Source of the DNA: Cyclostephanos tholiformis
Taxonomy: Eukaryota > Bacillariophyta > Thalassiosirophyceae > Thalassiosirales > Thalassiosiraceae
Direction of reading: 5' to 3'
Length of the DNA stretch: 10,774 bases
NCBI GenBank assembly: GCA_036939975.1
Contig: JALLPB010002001.1
Span: 1 to 10,774 of the forward strand
The position numbers and the translations under genes are program-made. Each line of letters begins with the position of its first letter. The first letter of the stretch is position 1. The notes under the pieces are model-generated. The model was not told where the DNA came from and searched no databases. It saw only the letters and a program-made list of their open reading frames with translations. Positions 7,454 through 10,774 of this stretch are shown in pieces.

Positions 7454-7967
7454 GGATTGACCTGATCTGCAGCGAGCTTTGGTAGACTTAACGGTTCCTA
7501 TATAGTTTCCAACTCTTCATCATTCGACTCATGTGTTTGATTCATTTTTTCCCCTTTTATTCGGCCGATTTCTGGTGTAACACTTAACATCCCCTCAAAT
7601 GCAGTTCCCATCAATCTTTGCTGGAGGGATGAGTTTTATTTCAACATCTCGGCGACATTCCTCTCTTTCCCTGCACGAGGAGGTGTTAGTCTGGACATGG
7701 AAGCAACCTGTTTGACTTTTTGCAGGCGCCTGGAAGAAATGAGATTTTAGAAGAGAGGGCGGGAGTTTCTTCATTTTGATAGTGGGTGACTCCATAAAAT
7801 CGGCTTAGATTTAGACCCCGAAAAGTTAGGATTTTTTTAGACTGGATTTAGACAACCCCTGAATTTTGATATGTCTAAAAAATAGGCCTTTTACATACAG
7901 CGGAGCAGGTATGTCCCAGTGGAATTTAGGCCAGGCACCTGCTGGTCACCGGCCACAATAATCCATC
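7454..7967. other. Intergenic region, possible left flank of the transposon
   Basis: No gene is supported. The first part probably holds the 3' UTR of the b561 gene. The 7800-7960 part has a different texture: GATTTAGAC occurs at 7808-7816 and again at 7845-7853, and an A/T-rich arm ending TTAGAC at 7831-7842 pairs, apart from one extra T, with GTCTAAAAAAT at 7873-7883. This may be the left end of the transposon whose transposase starts at 7968. I looked for matching terminal inverted repeats downstream and did not find a convincing pair. The minus-strand frame at 7595-7795 looks accidental. Confidence 0.5.
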
Positions 7968-9060
7968 ATGCTTGACGACAATGATCAACAGCGCCTTCGG
8001 CAGGTGTTGATGGTGGTGCTGTTGTTGGTACTTCATGACAGTGTCCGTACACGCCACTACCTACATCGTCCCGCGATCGTGATGCCCAGCGAATCGCCGT
8101 GGCAGCGGCTCTATGACCAGGCTGATCCGTCGTCGTTTCTCCACATGACGGGGTTGACTCGACGATGCTTCGCCACGCTTCTCGCTACCCTTTTTGATCC
8201 TGACGAAATGTTGCTGCACCACCGTCGTCGGCGAGGACGTCCTCGGTCTCTACGACCTGACGGGTGTCTCGGACTGCTTCTGTTTTATCTTGGGAGTACC
8301 ATGAATCATAAGCATTTGTGCATGATTTTTGGGATTGAAAATGCGTCAATTTGCCAGAATGGTGCAGGCAAGGGAACCGCTCGTAGACGACGTCATTGGG
8401 TTTATGGATGGAGTTTCGATTCCTTCGGAGTGCACAGATGAGCGTTTTGAGCAGAACGCCTTTTACTGTGGTTACGACTGCGACACTATGGTCAATAATG
8501 TCTTCGCATATGGTCCTGATGGCAAAGTATTTTTTGCGGCAGTGAATTTCCCTGGAAGCTGGGCCGACGGTGCGTTGACTGCAAGGTTTCTACATGCAAT
8601 CAAAAAGAAAATTGGTGAGTACAAGATTTGTGTTGATCAGGGCTTCCCCCGCAGCGGAGATGCCCATGGAACGCTCGTTGGCCCCATCAACAAAAGGGCT
8701 GCCAGGCGTCTTCATCGAGATGTCCGGGAGTACCTTCTGCGAATTAGCAACGTTCATACGTCACTTCGTCAGGCAAGCGAGTGGGGGATGCGAGGATTAC
8801 AGGGAACCTTCCCCCGCTGGAAGAAACGCCTCCCAAGCGACCACTTTCAGCGGAGGCTAGTCATAGAGTGTATCGTCCTAATCCACAACTATCGCACGGA
8901 ATTGGTGGGATTTAACCAAATAAATACAGTGTTTGACTCGGAATATGTTTGCATCCAAAACTTAGAGGGATATGATAGGATGGCCAATACTATTTCAGAC
9001 CAGGTGAATACAACAGTGACAGCAATGGTTATAACAGCGATGGTAGCAATAAATAAATAA
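7968..9060 (+). pseudogene. Frameshifted PIF/Harbinger-type (DDE_Tnp_4) transposase
   Basis: This is a HARBI1-like transposase gene broken in two places. The N-terminal part, from ATG at 7968, reads in one frame for about 123 residues and ends in the helix-turn-helix-like FYLGSTMNHKHLCMIFG. Near 8336 the reading frame shifts, and the catalytic domain continues as KMRQFARMVQAREPLVDD. The catalytic residues are visible: D in GFMDGVS (codon at 8407), D in CVDQGFPRSG (codon at 8635) and E in SEWGMRGLQGTF (codon at 8779). Only a few residues separate FGI from the FARMV helix, where this family normally has roughly 35-40, so a deletion is likely there. A second one-base shift near 8987 replaces the tail: the alternative frame reads YYFRPGEYNSD and ends at a TAA at 9054-9056, whereas the current frame ends at 9060. 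The protein is therefore probably inactive. It is convergent with the remnant at 9094-9539. Confidence 0.85.
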
Positions 9061-9093
9061 AAATCGAACCTTGTAAAACTAATGTTTACTTTT

Positions 9094-9539
9094 TTACACT
9101 AAGACTCTTGCCCTCCCCCATTGTTTGTCTGTCCCCTTCCATTCTCCCTTTCCGTATTCACTATCTTGACTGCTGCTGTCGTCGCTGCTGCTGCTTCTAG
9201 TCTTCGATGATGAACTACTCTCACTCAAGACCTCCCCTCTCTCCCCCCCGTGATAATCCAATTCCATCATCAATCTTGCTTGGCGTTCCTCTTTTCCCGA
9301 CGCTTTCGACAGCGCTTCTTTTCCCTCTTCCTCCCAGCCACCTACTCCTTTGCCTCCTCCTCCTCGTCAGCCTTTGTTCCCAACTCAATCCTGCCCACCC
9401 GAACTTCCAGTTATCCTCACGCTCCCACGCAGCAATGACAGGATCAGTAGCCCCGTTTTGCCTTTTTGAATACTTCTCAACCATCTCATGTAGCCTTATC
9501 GGACCGGGCAGTTGCCGAGAGGAGGGAGGACGGATCCAT
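9094..9539 (-). pseudogene. Frameshifted coding remnant convergent to the transposase, identity unknown
   Basis: No single frame is open, but protein-like sequence passes from frame to frame on the minus strand. From ATG at 9539 it reads MDPSSLLSATARSDKA. After a shift near 9490 it reads LHEMVEKYSKRQNGATDP and then AAWEREDNW. After another near 9405 it reads VRVGRIELGTKADEEEEAKE. After a third near 9340 it reads GGWEEEGKEALSKASGKEER, then RLMMELDY, a Ser/Asp-rich stretch and a TAA at 9094-9096. The charged, helix-prone composition and the Ser/acidic tail are typical of nuclear or DNA-binding accessory proteins. Harbinger elements often carry a second, Myb/SANT-like ORF, sometimes convergent to the transposase, and this could be its remnant. 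I see no diagnostic Myb tryptophan pattern, so identity is open. Spliced introns are an alternative to frameshifts, although the shifts need only one or two bases. Confidence 0.45.
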
Positions 9540-9775
9540 CTTGATGGTGAGAGGGCGTCGGGAGGTGAATAAGTATTACTAAAATTAAACCGAACATGAG
9601 ACGCCACCGAATAGGGTATCGGCGGATGCGCGATAAAACCCCCCGTCGAATGATACCACTGGCGGCCACATCCGGCCGCCGGTTGCCAACGTATTAATGA
9701 TTTACCTTCGATTTTGGGGAGGGGTTGCGACCTGCCGGACTCCGTTTGTGACGTGTGAAAAAAGAAGAATATAAT
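9540..9775. other. Region without a clear gene, possible right flank of the transposon
   Basis: No gene is supported. The minus-strand frame that ends at 9221 stays open leftward and upstream to a stop near 9840, about 206 codons in all, but has no good start and no family features over this part. The segment is GC-richer than the DNA to its right and contains the hairpin at 9661-9680. It could include the right end of the Harbinger-type element, but no terminal repeat or target duplication was identified. Confidence 0.35.
9661..9680. repeat. Perfect 7-bp GC hairpin
   Basis: GGCGGCC at 9661-9667 and GGCCGCC at 9674-9680 are exact reverse complements around a 6-nt loop. The stem is entirely G/C, so it would be stable in single-stranded form. 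It lies between the coding remnant and the AT-rich repeat cluster; no role can be assigned. Confidence 0.5.
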
Positions 9776-9818
9776 CGCAGCTAAATTCGATATTCCGCCA
9801 TATTCGAATTTAGCTGCG
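9776..9818. repeat. Long inverted repeat, arms of 18-19 bp, 6-nt loop
   Basis: The arm CGCAGCTAAATTCGATAT at 9776-9793 pairs with 9800-9818, whose reverse complement is CGCAGCTAAATTCGAATAT. The only difference is one extra A. The spacer is TCCGCC. A near-perfect arm this long with a short loop is unlikely by chance and suggests a foldback element, a MITE remnant or a recombination or binding site. It opens an AT-rich block with further related repeats. Confidence 0.75.
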
Positions 9819-9822
9819 CTAT

Positions 9823-9917
9823 ATTCGATTTTACATGGCTAATTTCGAATATACATGGCCTGAATATAGAATTTAGCGATAGAATTTGTCTGCTGTTCTA
9901 TTTTCGAAATTATATGG
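9823..9917 (+). repeat. Three degenerate 16-bp repeats (TTCGA...TAYATGG)
   Basis: Related 16-mers lie at 9823-9838 (ATTCGATTTTACATGG), 9843-9858 (TTTCGAATATACATGG) and 9902-9917 (TTTCGAAATTATATGG). A further palindromic ATATTCGAATAT lies at about 9932-9943 and is followed by ATAACCATATAT. All share the TTCGA core with the neighbouring inverted repeat. The cluster at 9776-9962 therefore looks like one repeat-derived unit, perhaps a decayed MITE. Confidence 0.55.
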
Positions 9918-9962
9918 TTTCTGCAGTAATATATATTCGAATATAACCATATATATTCAATT

Positions 9963-10630
9963 AGGGAGGTTACAAAAAACCCATTTCACTGCATGGGCAA
10001 AAAAAAGGAATAATTCACGAACACATCAAAAAAATGAATTTCATGAGCATCACAAAAGTCATCCAAAAAAAGGCCCCAAACTGACCACAAACCCCTCTAT
10101 TAGGGTTAATTGATTCACGGATGACCTCCTATTCTGTCACCCATAAGCATCACAAAATAGTTTTCTGTATTCGTATACTGACCGTCTTTAAATTAAAACT
10201 GGTGTCTTAAAAATGCTCTTCACAAGCATCATTCATACCTATTGTTAAACGAGGACCATCCATCTTGTTGGTATCGTTGTTACGGATCTTTAATGCCACA
10301 CTAGTGGAACTGTGGGTGATGGTATACTGATTGGTTTGTTCAATTGGCAATAGAGATTGTATCATCAATTGTGTACAAGCAACATCTCGTATACATGGTA
10401 TCTTATCTGCATTGTTTATAACCTGTATTCTAAGTGTACTACATGAGAATGAAACAGATGAACAGTATGAGACATCACAAAATCAAAAATCAATTTTTTT
10501 TAATGTTGGTTTTGATATCCCAAAAAAACTACAATAATGGAAACCCCCAAATTTAAAACCGATTTTTCTGCACAACACATTATCAACTTAACTTAACACA
10601 CAAATTCTCCAGTCTCAATTCATGATTTAC
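9963..10630. other. AT-rich region without a recognisable gene
   Basis: About 670 bp rich in A and T with many A runs. Short open frames at 9886-10113 and 10331-10537 on the plus strand have no domain-like composition. The 12-mer AGCATCACAAAA occurs at 10046-10057 and 10146-10157, exactly 100 bp apart, with related ATCACAAAA near 10475. I see no RNA gene, no long repeat array and no terminal repeat. Confidence 0.45.
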
Positions 10631-10774
10631 CTAAACAGCGTTATTCATTTCGTCTTCCGCGTCAACCTCCTTGTTGGACTTTCGACCTGCTTCCTCTTTT
10701 TTGCATCCACTTCCTTTGCCATCACCACGTCCACCTTCTTCTTTCCATCTCCACGTGCCTCTGGCGCAAACTTT
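10631..10774 (-). CDS. Possible 3' end of a basic protein gene cut by the window edge
   Basis: On the minus strand the base composition turns purine-rich and two frames stay open to the edge. One, ending at a TGA at 10645-10647, reads KFAPEARGDGKKKVDVVMAK and ends with TRRLTRKTK, a Lys/Arg-rich tail like those of nuclear or nucleic-acid-binding proteins. The other, ending at a TAG at 10631-10633, reads SNKEVDAEDEMNNAV at its end. I cannot decide between them, and a fragment of 42 to 47 codons gives no family. Non-coding purine-rich sequence remains possible. Confidence 0.3.
   Translation of the reverse strand, partial: KVCARGTWRWKEEGGRGDGKGSGCKKEEAGRKSNKEVDAEDEMNNAV

Noticed and set aside
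8325..8345. An intron explaining the first transposase frame change
   Set aside because: The two frames overlap almost directly, leaving no room for a GT..AG intron; a deletion or frameshift is simpler.
9207..9572. Plus-strand 121-codon open frame with a hydrophobic Leu-rich segment
   Set aside because: It is antisense to the minus-strand remnant, and its Leu/Ser/Pro composition is the complement of that remnant's Glu/Lys/Gly codons.
7800..9800. Terminal inverted repeats and target duplication of the Harbinger-type element
   Set aside because: The left candidates (GATTTAGAC repeats, the GTCTAAAAAAT arm) have no convincing reverse complement on the right, so I could not define element ends.
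10046..10157. AGCATCACAAAA occurring twice, 100 bp apart, as a CRISPR-like or satellite array
   Set aside because: Only two exact copies of a 12-mer in AT-rich DNA; no regular array.

Overview
The window looks like nuclear DNA of a microbial eukaryote, most likely a stramenopile and probably a diatom. This rests on a gene split by spliceosomal introns (GT..AG), an SSRP1-type FACT subunit, a PIF/Harbinger-type (DDE_Tnp_4) transposase, G/C homopolymer runs and trinucleotide microsatellites. The species assignment is an inference; nothing here was searched against a database.

Layout from left to right: (1) 1-377, upstream region with two small perfect inverted repeats. (2) 378-2897 (+), a single-exon gene for an 839-residue, mostly low-complexity protein of unknown function, with a three-copy 28-residue N-terminal repeat and one clear coiled coil. 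(3) 2898-3160, a convergent intergenic gap. (4) 3161-5740 (-), single-exon SSRP1/Pob3-like FACT subunit of 859 residues, unusual in carrying two HMG boxes and a C-terminal acidic tail. (5) 5741-6119, a 379-bp divergent promoter with a 22-bp direct repeat, each copy opening with an E2F-like TTCCCGCCAA core. (6) 6120-7453 (+), a three-exon gene for a 195-residue cytochrome b561-type membrane protein; the four expected heme histidines appear once the introns are removed. (7) 7454-7967, intergenic. (8) 7968-9060 (+), a broken Harbinger-type transposase that keeps its D, D and E catalytic residues but has a frameshift with probable internal deletion and a second frameshift near its C-terminus. (9) 9094-9539 (-), a convergent, frameshifted coding remnant that may be the transposon's accessory ORF. 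(10) 9661-9962, a hairpin-rich, AT-rich repeat cluster. (11) 9963-10630, AT-rich DNA without a recognisable gene. (12) 10631-10774 (-), possibly the 3' end of a further gene running off the window.

The SSRP1 and cytochrome b561 genes share a short divergent promoter, so they may be co-regulated, perhaps with the cell cycle. The right third is transposon debris. I see no evidence of a multi-gene defence, CRISPR or biosynthetic system. The most unusual items are the double-HMG SSRP1, the paired E2F-like repeat and the decayed transposon with its possible convergent partner ORF.
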